Shown here piece after piece: positions 23,918 to 35,205 of a stretch of DNA of 64,000 bases. The notes beneath the pieces were generated by a model. That model saw only the letters and a list, made by a program, of their open reading frames with translations. It did no database searches and was not told the origin of the DNA. This DNA is from Desulfovibrio sp. 86 (GTDB lineage Bacteria; Desulfobacterota; Desulfovibrionia; Desulfovibrionales; Desulfovibrionaceae). Position 1 is the first letter of the stretch. Each line of letters opens with the position of its first letter. The stretch spans positions 2,487,001 through 2,551,000 of the forward strand of contig NZ_LR738849.1 in NCBI RefSeq assembly GCF_902702915.1, given 5' to 3'. Made by a program: the position numbers and the translations under genes.

Positions 23918-24322
23918 ATGCGAGTGTTGGCAGTGCTGCTGGCCCTGGCCATAGGTTTCGCCGGGGAGGCCTTTTCTGGCGGAACCGTGTGTGCTGCGGG
24001 CTTTGAAGGCCCCGGCGTGGCGGCCACCGTTACCCGCGCCGCTGATGTGCTGGGCGCGCAGGACGATGCGCCCTGCGTGCTGGAAGGGCATATTGTTGAA
24101 AAGCTGCCCCGCCGCAAAAACCGCTACCTTTTTGAGGATCACAGCGGCAAGGTTACTGTGGAAATCAAGAATGACGTGTTCGGGCATCTTACGGTGACGC
24201 CGCGCGACAAGGTGCGCCTGCTCGGTCATATAGACTGGAACCGCAAGCGCACCAATGAGGTTCAGGTGGAAGCCCTGGCAATCACCGGCACCGTGGACGC
24301 GCACGACTCGCCGGGGCGGTGA
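23918..24322 (+). CDS. Periplasmic BOF protein 3
   Basis: A 134-residue protein with a signal peptide (MRVLAVLLALAIGFAGEAFS) and a BOF domain: CVLEGHIVEKLPRRKNRYLFEDHSGKVTVEIKNDVFG...VRLLGHIDW. ATG at 23918 has GGAG seven bases upstream. The response-regulator gene follows after three bases, so these genes are surely co-transcribed. Confidence 0.85.
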   Translation: MRVLAVLLALAIGFAGEAFSGGTVCAAGFEGPGVAATVTRAADVLGAQDDAPCVLEGHIVEKLPRRKNRYLFEDHSGKVTVEIKNDVFGHLTVTPRDKVRLLGHIDWNRKRTNEVQVEALAITGTVDAHDSPGR

Positions 24323-24325
24323 TCC

Positions 24326-25177
24326 ATGTCGCGCTCTCTCCTGCTTGTGGAAGATAACGAGGACATCCTCGCCAATCTTTACGCTTTTTTTGAGCCCATG
24401 GGCTATGTTCTGGATTGTGCCCGCAACGGCAAGGCCGGACTTCAGATGGCCCTTGAGCACGATTTTGACTGCATCGTGCTGGACGTCATGCTGCCTGGGC
24501 TGGACGGCGTGAGCCTGTGCCGTTGTCTGCGGCAGGAGCACAAATGCGCCACGCCCGTCATCATGCTCACGGCGCGGGATGCCGTGGCCGACAGGGTGAC
24601 GGGGCTTGAGGCCGGGGCTGACGACTATCTGGTCAAGCCTTTTGCCTTCAGGGAACTGGAGGCGCGCATCCGGGCCTTGCTGCGGCGGGGCCGCATGCAG
24701 AGCGCCACGGGAAGGGACAAGGGCGGACTGTGGACCTGCGCCGACCTCACGCTGAACGATGAAGAGCATTGGGCCGCGCGTCAGGGGCGGCGGCTGCGTC
24801 TGAGTCCTACGGGATTCCGTATTTTGAAGGAACTGCTGCGCGTGGCGCCGGGGCTTGTGCGCCGTCAGCATCTGGAACAGGTGCTGTGGGGCGACGAACC
24901 GCCGGAAGGCAGCGCGCTGCGCACCCATATTCATGAGTTGCGGCGCGAGCTGGACAAGCCTTTTGGCCTGCCCCTGCTGCACACGGTGCCGCACGTGGGC
25001 TACCGCTTGAGTCCCGACCCCGCCGAGGGCGGCGCGCCCGACGTTGCGCCCGATGTTGCGCCCGATGTTGCGCCCAACTCTGCGGTAAATGAGGCTTCAT
25101 CAGGCCCGGCCAGCCCGTCTCGCCCGGCCAGCCCGGCCAACCCGGCCAGCGCCTGTACTGACAAGGATGTGGCCTGA
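24326..25177 (+). CDS. OmpR-family response regulator
   Basis: A 283-residue regulator. The receiver domain has VEDNED near residue 8, the phospho-acceptor Asp in VLDVMLPG (about residue 53) and the Lys in YLVKPFAF. The winged-helix domain (about 130-232) has LRLSPTGFRILKELLR and LRTHIHELRRELD. The last 50 residues are an unusual Ala/Pro/Ser tail containing tandem DVAP repeats (12-base DNA repeat at about 25033-25075). The stop overlaps the kinase start (TGATG). It most likely controls the BOF and pump genes around it. Confidence 0.9.
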   Translation: MSRSLLLVEDNEDILANLYAFFEPMGYVLDCARNGKAGLQMALEHDFDCIVLDVMLPGLDGVSLCRCLRQEHKCATPVIMLTARDAVADRVTGLEAGADDYLVKPFAFRELEARIRALLRRGRMQSATGRDKGGLWTCADLTLNDEEHWAARQGRRLRLSPTGFRILKELLRVAPGLVRRQHLEQVLWGDEPPEGSALRTHIHELRRELDKPFGLPLLHTVPHVGYRLSPDPAEGGAPDVAPDVAPDVAPNSAVNEASSGPASPSRPASPANPASACTDKDVA

Positions 25178-27006
25178 TGGCTCCCGCTTTTACGCCGCCG
25201 CCTACCTCTTCACACGTCAGGCCGCCAGCCCGGAGCGGCACCGTTTTTGCGCGCCGTATCCTGGTGGCTTTTGTTTTTCTGGCCTTGGGCATGGGAACGG
25301 CCCTGAGCATTGTGGGGCACCTTTCCTTTGATTATCTGGGCACCTATCTGGTGGGCTGGCATGCCCGTCCGGTGATGGAAACCCTCATTGAGGCCGAAAA
25401 GCGCGCCTGGGAGGCTGAAGACAGCGGGCGCGACCAGTTGTATTATGGCGAAGATCTGGCGACGGCCATGCACTGGACGTTTCTGGTGGGCAAGCAGGTA
25501 TCGCCGCAGTGGCGCGACCTGCCCGACGGCCTGCACTTTGTGGAGAACGATGCCGAGTTTGTTCTCATAGAGCGCCGTGACGGCGTGGAGTATATGCTCC
25601 GTGGCGGCACTGGCGGCTTTCAGGCGCTCAAGGATCGCCTCAACGGCATCCTGCTGCTCTGCGCGCTGGCCGGGCTGGCCGTGGCGGTGCTTCTGGCCGT
25701 GGTTTTGAGCCGCCGTCTTACCGATCCCCTGCGGCGGCTTACTCTGGCGGTGGAGGGGCGTCCCGCTGCGGGAATGAACCGCATGGCCGCTGGCTCTGAG
25801 GCCGCGCGCGACCCGAACTCCGCAATGCGGGCCGATCCGCAGGCCGATCGGGCCATGACCGTGCTCGTCACGCCCGCCGACATCCCCATGACGGACATGG
25901 ATGACGAAGTCGGCGTGCTGGCCCGCGCCATTGCCGCCCGCGAGGAGGCGCTTTGGCGTTTTGTGCAGCGTGAAAGCCATTTTACGGGCGATGTGAGCCA
26001 CGAACTGCGCACGCCGCTCACGGTCATGCAGGGCGGGCTTGAGGTGCTGGAACTGCGCCTGGAACGCCTGCAGCAGGGTGAAGATCTGGCCCCTGTGGTC
26101 AGCAGGCTTTTGCGCACCACGGGCCGCATGAGCGATACGGTGCGCACGCTTCTGCTGCTGGCCCGCCGCCCTGAAGAAATACAGTTTCAGGTTCTGGACT
26201 GCGCCGCCTTGTTGCGGGAAGTCATAGGCGAGATGGAGCGCGAAGGGCTGGCGCACGCGAAAGAAGTGGCTGGCGAATCCGGCAATGCTTCTGCAGCAAG
26301 CTGTTTGCCCCACTTGGTGGAGCTGATGCTGCGCAGCGAGCCTTCGCCTGAGCAGCGAAGCGGCGATTCGTCTGCGCCTGAGCCGCACGGTGATTTGTCT
26401 GCGCCTGAGCCGCGAGACGGCGATTCGTCCGAGCCTGAACCGCAGGGAGGCGATTCGTCCGAGCCTGAAGCGCAGGGCGGCGATTCGTCCGGGCCTGTAC
26501 TGTCCCATAACGTTTTTGCCGGGCCGCCCCGCGCGGCGTCCACAGGCCCGTCCGCACGAGCCTCGGCAGGAGCCTCCGCCCGCCCGCGTTCCTTCGCGCC
26601 CCCCGCAGTGGCCCTGTCCACGGCCATGCCCGCGCACGCGCCAGCGCGCGCCCAAAGGGAACTTGCGATAATCATTTTCAAGAATTTGCTGGACAATGCC
26701 TGCAAGTACACCGAAAATGGCCGCGCCTTTGTGCTCCTTGAATCCGGCAGGATGCTGGTGGGCAACAAAGGCCGAACACCGTGCGATGTCGATATTTTTG
26801 CGCGCGGCGTGCGCCGACGCACCACCACTGACCACAACGCCTACGGGGACGGCGCAGGGTATGGGCTGGGACTTTCTTTGGCCCAGCGCGCCTGTGAGCG
26901 CCTCGGCTGGTTGCTTGAACTGCTGCCCTCCGCCTATATCGGAGCGGAAGAGATAACGGTGTTTCGCCTTATTTTTCCTCCGGCAGCCCAAGGAGAAGAC
27001 GTGTAA
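25177..27006 (+). CDS. Sensor histidine kinase with a large low-complexity insertion
   Basis: A 609-residue membrane sensor. Membrane segments at about 26-48 and 152-176 frame a periplasmic domain of about 100 residues, then a HAMP-like linker. The H-box is FTGDVSHELRTPLTV (His about 275). The N-box IIIFKNLLDNACKY and the G-box GDGAGYGLGLSLAQR form the ATPase. Between them (about 385-490) sits an insertion of repeated GDSSEPEPQ-like units and an Ala/Pro/Ser run. It pairs with the overlapping response regulator. The repeats are lineage-specific and probably unstructured. Confidence 0.88.
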   Translation: MAPAFTPPPTSSHVRPPARSGTVFARRILVAFVFLALGMGTALSIVGHLSFDYLGTYLVGWHARPVMETLIEAEKRAWEAEDSGRDQLYYGEDLATAMHWTFLVGKQVSPQWRDLPDGLHFVENDAEFVLIERRDGVEYMLRGGTGGFQALKDRLNGILLLCALAGLAVAVLLAVVLSRRLTDPLRRLTLAVEGRPAAGMNRMAAGSEAARDPNSAMRADPQADRAMTVLVTPADIPMTDMDDEVGVLARAIAAREEALWRFVQRESHFTGDVSHELRTPLTVMQGGLEVLELRLERLQQGEDLAPVVSRLLRTTGRMSDTVRTLLLLARRPEEIQFQVLDCAALLREVIGEMEREGLAHAKEVAGESGNASAASCLPHLVELMLRSEPSPEQRSGDSSAPEPHGDLSAPEPRDGDSSEPEPQGGDSSEPEAQGGDSSGPVLSHNVFAGPPRAASTGPSARASAGASARPRSFAPPAVALSTAMPAHAPARAQRELAIIIFKNLLDNACKYTENGRAFVLLESGRMLVGNKGRTPCDVDIFARGVRRRTTTDHNAYGDGAGYGLGLSLAQRACERLGWLLELLPSAYIGAEEITVFRLIFPPAAQGEDV

Positions 27007-28394
27007 TGTCAGGTTCTCAGATCAGACCTGTTCGCGGTATATTTTCGGGCCGACGCAAGCTGGTGGCGGTGGTTCTGGTTCTGCTGGCTGTGGTGGCGGG
27101 CTGGAAGCTGCTGGGCAGGGGAGGCGGCCGCCCCGGCATGAACATGGACGCTCCGCCAGTGCGCGTGGCCACGTCCCTGGCCCAGAACGTGCCGCATTTT
27201 CTTAACGGTCTTGGCACGGTGCTGCCGTCTGGCGACGTGCTTGTGACCAGCCGGGTTGACGGCCAGTTGCAGCATCTGCACTTTGCCGAGGGCCAGCGCG
27301 TGAAAGCCGGTGACCTGCTGGCGGAGATAGACCCGCGCCCCTTCCAGGCCAGCCTGGATCAGGCCCTGGGCAATCTTGCCAAAGACAGGGCCCAGCTTGA
27401 AAACGCCCGCAACGACCTTGCCCGCTACGCCAAACTTGCCCAGGGCAACTACATAGCGGCGCAGCAGTATGAAACGCAGCGCGCTCTGGTGCGGCAATTT
27501 GAGGGCGTTGTGCGGGCTGATCAGGCCGCCGTGGATTCCGCCCGCCTGCAACTGGAATACAGTCGCGTTACCGCCCCCATCAGCGGGCGGCTCGGCCTGC
27601 GCAATGTGGATGAAGGCAACATGATCAAGGCTTCGGACGCCAACGGTCTTGTGCGCATCACTGAAATCAGCCCCTGTGACGTCATTTTCACCCTGCCGGA
27701 AAGCCAGGTGCCTCTGGTGGTGCAGGCCCTGCGCCACAGCGAGAGCCTGCCCGGCTCCCCGCCGCTGCTTGTTCAGGCCTGGGACAGGGAGCAGAAGCGC
27801 CTTCTGGCCGTGGGGCAGCTTCTTTCGCTGGACAACCAGATAGACAGCGCCACCGGCACGGTGCGCCTCAAGGCCAGCTTTGCCAACAAGGACGGCGCTC
27901 TCTACCCCAACCAGTTCGTCAACGCGCGTCTGCTTGTGCGCATCCTGCCGGGAGCCGTCACCGTACCCGCCTCCGCAGTGCAGTTGGGCACGCGCGGGGC
28001 CTACGTGTATGTGGTTCGCCAGAATGAAAAGGGGCCGGGTGAAAAGGGGCAGGATGAAGCGCAGATATGTCTGGTGACGCCCGGCGTCAGTTCCGGCGGC
28101 CTGACGGTCATCGACAAGGGGTTGGAACCTGGCGAGAGGGTGGTGGTGGACGGTCTGGACCGCCTGCGGGACGGCACTGCCGTGCGCGTGGCGGCCACAG
28201 TGGAAACGCCCAGGGCGGAGTCCGTGGACGGAACCGTCGCCGCAGACCCCGGCGCAGCCCAAAATGCTGGCCAAAACGCCGGCCAGGACGCAGGCCAAGG
28301 CGCTGCAGAAAACACTTCCCCAAAAGCCTCGCAGACGCAGGGGAGCGCGCCCACCGGCAGCGCGGCCGCGCCCAAATCCAGGCAGGCCCCGTAA
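27006..28394 (+). CDS. mdtA: RND periplasmic adaptor, MdtA-like
   Basis: A 462-residue HlyD/MFP adaptor. An N-terminal membrane anchor (VVLVLLAVVAGWKLL) is followed by a lipoyl half (GQRVKAGDLLAEIDPRPFQASLDQA), a coiled coil, a second lipoyl half (YSRVTAPISGRLGLRNVDEGNMI) and a beta-barrel region (VIFTLPESQVPLV, then RLKASFANKDGALYPNQFVNARLLV). These are the MdtA landmarks. A Gln/Ala-rich tail is added at the C-terminus. It overlaps the kinase stop, which ties the sensor and pump into one operon. Confidence 0.9.
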   Translation: MSGSQIRPVRGIFSGRRKLVAVVLVLLAVVAGWKLLGRGGGRPGMNMDAPPVRVATSLAQNVPHFLNGLGTVLPSGDVLVTSRVDGQLQHLHFAEGQRVKAGDLLAEIDPRPFQASLDQALGNLAKDRAQLENARNDLARYAKLAQGNYIAAQQYETQRALVRQFEGVVRADQAAVDSARLQLEYSRVTAPISGRLGLRNVDEGNMIKASDANGLVRITEISPCDVIFTLPESQVPLVVQALRHSESLPGSPPLLVQAWDREQKRLLAVGQLLSLDNQIDSATGTVRLKASFANKDGALYPNQFVNARLLVRILPGAVTVPASAVQLGTRGAYVYVVRQNEKGPGEKGQDEAQICLVTPGVSSGGLTVIDKGLEPGERVVVDGLDRLRDGTAVRVAATVETPRAESVDGTVAADPGAAQNAGQNAGQDAGQGAAENTSPKASQTQGSAPTGSAAAPKSRQAP

Positions 28395-28433
28395 ACGCGG
28401 CGCTCCGCTTTTGCCGAACAGGACAATGCCGCC

Positions 28434-31400
28434 ATGAATCTTTCGCGTATTTTCATTCTCCGGCCCATAGCCACATCCCTGCTCATGGTGGCCCTGCTGC
28501 TGTCTGGTCTTCTGGGCTACCGTTACCTGCCGGTGGCGGCGCTGCCGCAGATAGACTATCCCACCATCCAGGTGCAGACGCTGTACCCCGGCGCTTCGCC
28601 CGACGTCATAGCCTCTGTGGTGACGGCCCCGCTGGAGCGCCAGTTCGGCACCATGCCGGGCCTTGTGCAGATGAGTTCGCTCTCGTCCGCCGGGGCTTCG
28701 GTCGTGACCCTGCAATTCGACCTTTCAATGGCTCTGGACGTGGCGGAGCAGGAGGTGCAGGCCGCCATCAACGCGGCGGGCAACCTGCTGCCTTCCGACC
28801 TGCCCACGCCGCCCATATACAACAAGGTCAACCCGGCGGACCCGCCCGTCATCACCCTCGCCGTCACCAGCGACGCCATGCCCCTGACCCGGCTGGAAGA
28901 TCTGGTGGATACGCGCATGGCCCAGAAGATTTCGCAGTTGCCGGGCGTGGGGCTGGTAACGCTTTCGGGCGGGCAGCGCCCCGCCGTGCGCGTGCAGATG
29001 AACCCCAGGGCGCTGGCCAACGCTGGCCTTACGCTCGCTGACGTGCGCACGGCCATAGCCAAAACCAACGTCAATGACGCCAAGGGCAGCTTTGACGGGC
29101 AGGAGCGCGCCAGCACCATCGACGCCAACGACCAGCTCGCCTCGGCGGAGGAATATGCCAATGCCATCATAGGTTACAAGGACGGCGCTCCTCTGCGCCT
29201 CAAGGATGTGGCCGATGTGGTGGAAGGGGCCGAGAACGCGCGTCTGGCGGCCTACGTCGCCGGTGACGCCATGAGCTTTCGTCCGGCCATCGTGCTTTCG
29301 GTGCAGCGGCAGCCGGGGGCCAACGTCATCGGCGTGGCCAACAGCGTGACGAAGCTTTTGCCCGTATTGCAGCAGACCCTGCCGGGCAATGTGGAAGTGC
29401 GCGTTGTAACGGACCGCACCACCACCATCCGCGCCACGGTGCACGACGTGCAGCTTGAACTGTTGCTGTCCGTGGCCCTGGTTATCTGGGTCATCTGGCT
29501 TTTTTTGCGCAACGCGCAGGCCACCATCATCCCCGCGCTGGCCGTGCCCCTCTCTCTGGTGGGGTCGCTGGGCGTCATGCACCTTGCGGGCTATTCGCTC
29601 AACAACCTCACGCTCATGGCCCTTGTCATCGCCACAGGCTTTGTGGTGGACGACGCCATTGTGGTCATTGAAAACATTTCCCGCTATCTGGAGCAGGGCA
29701 TGCGCGCCCGGGAGGCCGCGCTCACGGGCGCGGGGCAGATAGGCTTTACCATCATATCCCTGACCATTTCGCTGGTGGCCGTGCTTATTCCCCTGCTCTT
29801 CATGGGCGACGTGGTGGGCAGGCTGTTTCGCGAATTCGCCGTCACGCTGGCCGTGACCATTCTTATTTCCGCAGCCATATCACTGACGCTCACGCCCATG
29901 CTCTGCGCCGTCATGCTGCGGCCCGAGCGTCACGTGAGCCAGAAAAGCGAAGGCCGTTTTTTCACGCGCCTGCTCCAGTGGTACGAGGGCAGGCTGGACT
30001 GGGTGCTGGCCCATCAAAAGTTCACCCTGACCGTGGCCGTGGGCACTCTGGTGCTGACCGTGCTGCTGTACATGTTGGTGCCCAAGGGATTTTTTCCCGT
30101 GCAGGACACAGGCGTCATACAGGGTGTGGCCGAAGCCCCGCAGGACACGTCCTTCAAGGCCATGGCCACACGACAGCGTGAGCTTGCCCAGGTCATTCTT
30201 GAAGACCCGGCTGTGGAAAGCGTGGTGTTTTTTGTGGGGGTGGACGGCATCAACCAGACCATGGCCACGTCGCGCCTGAGCATAGAACTGCGCCCGCTGG
30301 ACGACCGTGACGCCCGCGCGCCCGCCATAGCCCGGCGCATCATGCAAAAGGCCGCCGCCTTGCCCGGCATGACGCTGTATCTGCAACCCGTGCAGGATTT
30401 GACCATTGAGGACCGCGTGTCCCGCAGCCAGTACCAGCTCACGGTGGAAGCTCTGGACAAGGCGCAGCTTGACTCCTGGGTGCGCCGCATGGTGGACGCC
30501 CTGCGTCAGCAGCCCCAGCTTGAACTTGTGACCAGCGACTACCAGAGCCCAGGCCGCATGGCCTGGCTCAATATCAACCGTGACGCGGCCGGAAGGCTCG
30601 GCATCAGCATGTCTGATATCGACAACGCCCTGTACGACGCCCTGGGCCAGCGCCTCGTTTCCACCATCTTTACCCAGACCAACCAGTACAAGGTCGTGCT
30701 TGAGGTGGCCCCGCGCTTCCGTCAGGGGCCGCAGGACATTGAAAATATCTACGTCAAGGGCGGCGACGGCAAGCCCGTGCCCCTCACCAGCATCGCCACT
30801 GTGGAGGAACTCCCCACCCAGCTTTCCATCGCGCGTCAGGGGCAGTTTCCCGTGGCGACCATATCCTTCAACGTGGCCCAGAACTCTTCACTGGGCGCGG
30901 CTGTAAAGGCTGTCAACGCCACCTTTAAGAGCCTGCAACTGCCGGATTCGTTGCGCATACGCTTTCAGGGGGCCAGTCAGGCCTTTGTGTCGTCCACCGA
31001 CAATCAGGTGTGGCTTATTCTGGCGGCCATCGTGACCATGTATATTGTGCTGGGCGTACTGTACGAAAGTTACATCCACCCCGTGACCATTCTTTCCACA
31101 CTGCCTTCCGCCGGGGTAGGGGCTTTGCTGGCCCTCATGGTGGGGGGTATGGAACTTGGCGTGGTGGGCATTATCGGCATCATTCTGCTCATAGGCATTG
31201 TCAAAAAGAACGCCATCATGATGATAGACTTCGCCCTCGACGCCGAACGCAATGAGGGCAAAGCGCCGATAGCCGCCATACGGCAGGCCTGCCTGCTGCG
31301 CCTGCGCCCCATCCTCATGACGACCATGGCGGCCCTTTTGGGCGCGCTGCCCCTCATGGTGGGCTGGGGCATGGGCGCCGAACTGCGGCGTCCCCTGGGC

Positions 31401-31589
31401 GTGACCATGGTGGGCGGCCTTATTGTCAGCCAGATGCTGACGCTTTTTACCACGCCTGTCATCTATCTGTGGTTCGACCGCCTGAGCCGCCGCGTGCGCG
31501 GCAGGGGCGAAGCTGACCCGGCTGCGGCATCCGCAAGTGAAGCCGGGGGCATGAACGCGCCTGCGCGGCCCCAGGAGGACAGGTCATGA
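28434..31589 (+). CDS. mdtB: RND multidrug efflux permease, MdtB-like
   Basis: A 1051-residue inner-membrane proton antiporter with 12 membrane segments. It begins [22 protein letters not shown]. Segment 4 holds the proton-relay [14 protein letters not shown], and [19 protein letters not shown] lies before segment 12. In E. coli MdtB and MdtC form a heterotrimer with MdtA and TolC; here the second permease follows with overlapping codons. No outer-membrane channel gene is in the window. Substrates unknown. Confidence 0.92.
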   Translation: MNLSRIFILRPIATSLLMVALLLSGLLGYRYLPVAALPQIDYPTIQVQTLYPGASPDVIASVVTAPLERQFGTMPGLVQMSSLSSAGASVVTLQFDLSMALDVAEQEVQAAINAAGNLLPSDLPTPPIYNKVNPADPPVITLAVTSDAMPLTRLEDLVDTRMAQKISQLPGVGLVTLSGGQRPAVRVQMNPRALANAGLTLADVRTAIAKTNVNDAKGSFDGQERASTIDANDQLASAEEYANAIIGYKDGAPLRLKDVADVVEGAENARLAAYVAGDAMSFRPAIVLSVQRQPGANVIGVANSVTKLLPVLQQTLPGNVEVRVVTDRTTTIRATVHDVQLELLLSVALVIWVIWLFLRNAQATIIPALAVPLSLVGSLGVMHLAGYSLNNLTLMALVIATGFVVDDAIVVIENISRYLEQGMRAREAALTGAGQIGFTIISLTISLVAVLIPLLFMGDVVGRLFREFAVTLAVTILISAAISLTLTPMLCAVMLRPERHVSQKSEGRFFTRLLQWYEGRLDWVLAHQKFTLTVAVGTLVLTVLLYMLVPKGFFPVQDTGVIQGVAEAPQDTSFKAMATRQRELAQVILEDPAVESVVFFVGVDGINQTMATSRLSIELRPLDDRDARAPAIARRIMQKAAALPGMTLYLQPVQDLTIEDRVSRSQYQLTVEALDKAQLDSWVRRMVDALRQQPQLELVTSDYQSPGRMAWLNINRDAAGRLGISMSDIDNALYDALGQRLVSTIFTQTNQYKVVLEVAPRFRQGPQDIENIYVKGGDGKPVPLTSIATVEELPTQLSIARQGQFPVATISFNVAQNSSLGAAVKAVNATFKSLQLPDSLRIRFQGASQAFVSSTDNQVWLILAAIVTMYIVLGVLYESYIHPVTILSTLPSAGVGALLALMVGGMELGVVGIIGIILLIGIVKKNAIMMIDFALDAERNEGKAPIAAIRQACLLRLRPILMTTMAALLGALPLMVGWGMGAELRRPLGVTMVGGLIVSQMLTLFTTPVIYLWFDRLSRRVRGRGEADPAAASASEAGGMNAPARPQEDRS

Positions 31590-34500
31590 ACCGCCCCCCG
31601 GAAGCCGGAACAGGCGGCAAGCCGGATACCCCCCGTGTGCGCAGAAAAGCGGAGCCCGGCCATCGCCTCGGCCCACTGGTGCTGCCCCTGAATATTTCCG
31701 CGCCCTTTATCCGGCGGCCCGTGGCGACGGCTCTTCTGACCATAGCCATAACCCTGGCGGGCATTGTGGCCTTTGGGCTTTTGCCCGTGGCCCCGCTGCC
31801 GGACACGGATTTTCCCGTGGTTATGGTGCGGGCGAACTTGCCCGGCGCAGGGGCGGAAACCATGGCCGCCACGGTGGCCACGCCGCTGGAACGTGCTTTG
31901 GGGCGCATAGCCGGCGTTACGGAAATGACCTCAAGCAGCAGTCTTGGCGCCACCCAGGTCATTTTGCAGTTTGACCTCAACCGCAATATCGACGGCGCGG
32001 CCCGCGACGTGCAGTCGGCCATCAATGCGGCGCGTTCCACTCTGCCGACCATGCCGTCCAATCCCTCTTACCGCAAGGTGAACCCGGCTGGCGCGCCCAT
32101 CATGATATTGTCCATCACCTCGGACGTGCTGACCCGCTCGCAACTGTACGATGCGGCCTCCTCGGTGCTGGCGCAAAAAATATCCCAGCTTGCAGGCGTG
32201 GGGGAAGTCATTGTGGGCGGCGGGGCGCTGCCTGCGGTACGCGTGGAGGTCATACCCGACGCCCTCAACAGGTTGGGCCTGAGCATGGCGGATGTGCGCA
32301 AGGCCCTTGCCGCAGCCAATGCCTATCTGCCCAAGGGACAAATTGAAAACGAGACCAACTACTGGCTGGTGAGCGCCAACGACCAGTTGGACAAGGCGGA
32401 AGACTACAAGCCCCTTATCGTGGGCCGCAGCAACGGCAGGGTCATACGCCTCGCTGACGTGGCCGAGGTGGTGGACAGCGCGCAGGATGTGCGCGCCATG
32501 GCTGTGTCCAACGGCAAGCCCGCCGTGCTGCTCATTGTTTTTCGTTCGCCCGGAGCCAATATCATCGAGACTGTGGACAGGGTGAAAGAAATGCTGCCCC
32601 AGTTGCGCTCCTGGCTGCCGGAAAGCGCTGATCTTGATCTGCGCATGGATCGCTCGCTGACTATCCGCGCCTCGCTGCATGAAGTGGAAAAAAGCCTGGT
32701 GCTGGCCATGGCCCTTGTGGTGCTGGTGACGTTTCTTTTTCTGCGCAACGGTCGCGCCACAAGCATTCCGGCGGTGGCCGCGCCTGTGTCGCTCATTGCC
32801 ACCTTTGGGGTCATGTACCTCTGCGGCTACAGCCTGGACAACCTCTCGCTCATGGCGCTCACCGTCTCCACGGGTTTTGTGGTGGACGACGCCATTGTGG
32901 TGCTTGAAAACATCGTCCGCCGTCTGGAACTGGGCGAAAGCCCCCTGCGGGCCGCCCTGCGCGGTGCGAGGGAAGTGGGCTTTACCGTTGTGTCCATTTC
33001 ACTTTCCCTGGTGGCGGTGTTCGCGCCCATTCTTTTCATGGGTGGCGTGGTGGGGCGGCTGTTCCGCGAATTTTCCGTGGTGCTGACCACGGCGGTGCTT
33101 GTTTCAATGGTGGTTTCACTCACCACCACGCCCATGATGTGCGCCATGCTTTTGCGGCCCATGAACCAGAGCGCGCACGACGCCAGGGCCGCTGCCCAGG
33201 CGCAGCGGTTGAGCGCTGGCGGCCTTTGCGGCCTTGTACGCAGATTTTTCGCAAGGCTGGGTGACGCGTGGGGCCGGGTGCTTTCGGGCATGCAGTCGGG
33301 CTACGCCAAAAGCCTGCCTGTGGTGCTGCGACATACGCGCCTGACCATGTTTGTGCTGCTGCTTGTGGTGGCGGCCAATGTGTGGATGTATATCACCGTG
33401 CCCAAGGGCTTTTTTCCCGAGCAGGACACGGGCGTCATCATGGGCGGCATCCGCGCTGACCAGAGCGCGTCCTTTCAGGCCATGCAGGTCAAGCTGGCCA
33501 AACTTGTGGAAGTCATACGCGCAGACCCGGCGGTGCAGCAGGTTTCTGCCCATATTTCCGGTGGGCGTGGCGGCGGCGTCTTTATCGCCCTCAAGCCCCT
33601 GTCCGAACGCAAGGTGAGCGCGCAGGCCGTCATAGGCAGGCTGCGCGGCAAGCTTTCCGGCGAACCCGGCTTGCAGATATTTCTGCAACCAGCGCAGGAC
33701 ATCATGATGGGCGGGCGCGGCTCGCGTTCGCAGTACCAGTACACCCTTCAGGCCGATAATCTGGACGATCTGCGCACCTGGGGCCGACGCATGCAGCGGG
33801 AGCTTGCGTCATTGCCCATATTCAAGGATGTGGACAGCGATATTGAAGAGCGTGGCCTGCAAACGACGGTCACGGTCAACCGCGACGCCCTGGCGCGGCA
33901 CGGGCTGACCATGAAGGACGTGGACTCGGCCCTGGGCACGGCCTTTGGGCAAAGCCAGGTCTCCACCATTTATCGCGACAAGAACCAGTACCGCGTGGTG
34001 CTGGAATACGGGCCGGACTGGCTGCAAAGCGAAGATGCCCTTGAAAAGGTCTATCTGCCGGGCAAAGAGGGGCTGGTTCCCCTGCTGAGCGTCGCCCATG
34101 TGGTTCCGTCCTTTGCGCCGCTCTCCGTCTCGCATCAGGGACAGTTCGCCGCCGTGACCCTTTCCTTCAACCTTGCGCCGGGTTCGGCGCTTTCACAGGC
34201 GCAGACGGCCATTGATGAAGCGCGGGTCAAGATTGGCATGCCCTCCACCATTGTGGGCAGCTTTCAGGGCACCGCCAAGATGTTCACCGATACTGCGGGC
34301 AATCAGGTCATCCTTATACTGGCGGCCCTGGCCGCGCTGTATATTGTTCTGGGCATGCTGTACGAAAGCCTCATCCATCCTTTGACCATTCTGTCCACGC
34401 TGCCTTCAGCCGGGGGCGGGGCCTTGCTGGCGCTCATGCTCTTCAAGATGGAGTTCAGCGTCATCGCCCTTATCGGCGTGCTGCTGCTGTGCGGCATCGT

Positions 34501-34870
34501 CAAAAAGAACGCCATCATGATGATCGACTTTGCCCTTGAGGCTTCGCGCAGCCGTAATCTGCCCCCGGATAAAGCCATTTATGAGGCATGTCAGCTACGG
34601 TTTCGGCCCATCATGATGACCACGGCAGCCGCTATCCTTGGCGCGGTGCCTCTGGTATTGGGCCAGGGCGACGGGGCCGAGATTCGCCAGCCCCTCGGCG
34701 TGACCATTGTGGGCGGTCTTCTGGTGAGCCAGATTCTGACGCTCTATACCACGCCCGTGGTGTACCTGTGCCTTGACCGCGCCCGCTTGCGCACGCGCCG
34801 CTGGTGGTGGCGCGTACGCTACGGCGAGGCCGTGGCGACCAGATTGCAGGTTTTAAGCAAGAAAGCGTAG
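31586..34870 (+). CDS. mdtC: RND multidrug efflux permease, MdtC-like
   Basis: A 1094-residue RND permease partnered with MdtB. The proton-relay motif is [14 protein letters not shown], and [18 protein letters not shown] comes late. The start overlaps the mdtB stop (ATGA). About 45 residues precede the first membrane segment ([17 protein letters not shown]), an N-terminal extension not usual in MdtC. A cytoplasmic Arg/Ala loop near residue 530 is also longer than usual. Followed by dispersed repeats at 34891 and 34938. Confidence 0.92.
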   Translation: MNRPPEAGTGGKPDTPRVRRKAEPGHRLGPLVLPLNISAPFIRRPVATALLTIAITLAGIVAFGLLPVAPLPDTDFPVVMVRANLPGAGAETMAATVATPLERALGRIAGVTEMTSSSSLGATQVILQFDLNRNIDGAARDVQSAINAARSTLPTMPSNPSYRKVNPAGAPIMILSITSDVLTRSQLYDAASSVLAQKISQLAGVGEVIVGGGALPAVRVEVIPDALNRLGLSMADVRKALAAANAYLPKGQIENETNYWLVSANDQLDKAEDYKPLIVGRSNGRVIRLADVAEVVDSAQDVRAMAVSNGKPAVLLIVFRSPGANIIETVDRVKEMLPQLRSWLPESADLDLRMDRSLTIRASLHEVEKSLVLAMALVVLVTFLFLRNGRATSIPAVAAPVSLIATFGVMYLCGYSLDNLSLMALTVSTGFVVDDAIVVLENIVRRLELGESPLRAALRGAREVGFTVVSISLSLVAVFAPILFMGGVVGRLFREFSVVLTTAVLVSMVVSLTTTPMMCAMLLRPMNQSAHDARAAAQAQRLSAGGLCGLVRRFFARLGDAWGRVLSGMQSGYAKSLPVVLRHTRLTMFVLLLVVAANVWMYITVPKGFFPEQDTGVIMGGIRADQSASFQAMQVKLAKLVEVIRADPAVQQVSAHISGGRGGGVFIALKPLSERKVSAQAVIGRLRGKLSGEPGLQIFLQPAQDIMMGGRGSRSQYQYTLQADNLDDLRTWGRRMQRELASLPIFKDVDSDIEERGLQTTVTVNRDALARHGLTMKDVDSALGTAFGQSQVSTIYRDKNQYRVVLEYGPDWLQSEDALEKVYLPGKEGLVPLLSVAHVVPSFAPLSVSHQGQFAAVTLSFNLAPGSALSQAQTAIDEARVKIGMPSTIVGSFQGTAKMFTDTAGNQVILILAALAALYIVLGMLYESLIHPLTILSTLPSAGGGALLALMLFKMEFSVIALIGVLLLCGIVKKNAIMMIDFALEASRSRNLPPDKAIYEACQLRFRPIMMTTAAAILGAVPLVLGQGDGAEIRQPLGVTIVGGLLVSQILTLYTTPVVYLCLDRARLRTRRWWWRVRYGEAVATRLQVLSKKA

Positions 34871-34890
34871 GCGCAGGCAGGACGCAGAGA

Positions 34891-34929
34891 GTGAAGCAAC
34901 GCCGCCAAACGGTATAAATCAGCGTTTCC
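34891..34929 (-). repeat. Fragment of family B repeat
   Basis: GTGAAGCAACGCCGCCAAAC followed by GGTATAAATCAGCGTTTCC, the outer arm of family B only. It directly abuts a family A copy at 34938, so repeats have inserted next to one another. Confidence 0.75.
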
Positions 34930-34937
34930 TTTGAAAT

Positions 34938-35010
34938 GTTTTGTGGGGGAGGGACCCTTTTGCAAAAGGGTCGCCTCCCCCACACCCCCTCCCCCTAAAA
35001 CTCTTATTGT
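34938..35010 (+). repeat. Dispersed G/C-rich palindromic repeat, family A
   Basis: Third copy, downstream of mdtC. The hairpin is preserved. It may serve as the 3' end of the pump operon transcript. Confidence 0.9.
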
Positions 35011-35024
35011 GGGTCAGAGTATTT

Positions 35025-35098
35025 TAACTTTGAAAAAGTGTAATGCTCTAACGCTGCACGAAAGTGCACCGCGCCACAACGTGGTGTGGATTCGGCCA
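35025..35098 (+). repeat. Dispersed repeat family F
   Basis: Contains CTTTGAAAAAGTG, ATGCTCTAA, then GCGCCACAACGTGGTGT. A related copy lies at 60196-60270 (CCTTGAAAAAGGG, ATGCTCTAA, GCGCCGCAACGTGGTGT). Both lie downstream of family A or B copies. Confidence 0.7.
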
Positions 35099-35205
35099 AG
35101 CTTTAGCCGTTGCGACGAAGGAAGCTACGGATGCTTAAAGCGTTGTGACGCAGGAAACTACGCTTGAAGACAGCATGAGTAACTATACGTCTTGTTCTGT
35201 GTAAT

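Noticed and set aside
23903-24994. Long minus-strand frame opposite the third BOF and response-regulator genes
   Set aside because: Shadow of well-supported genes; no family features.
25210-26991. Very long minus-strand frame opposite the sensor kinase
   Set aside because: A product of high GC content and codon bias; the plus strand has clear kinase motifs.
27009-28715. Long minus-strand frame opposite the adaptor gene
   Set aside because: Shadow of mdtA and the start of mdtB in high-GC DNA.
34931-35167. Short frame starting in the family A repeat after mdtC
   Set aside because: Its sequence is only repeat-derived; equivalent frames occur at the other repeat copies.
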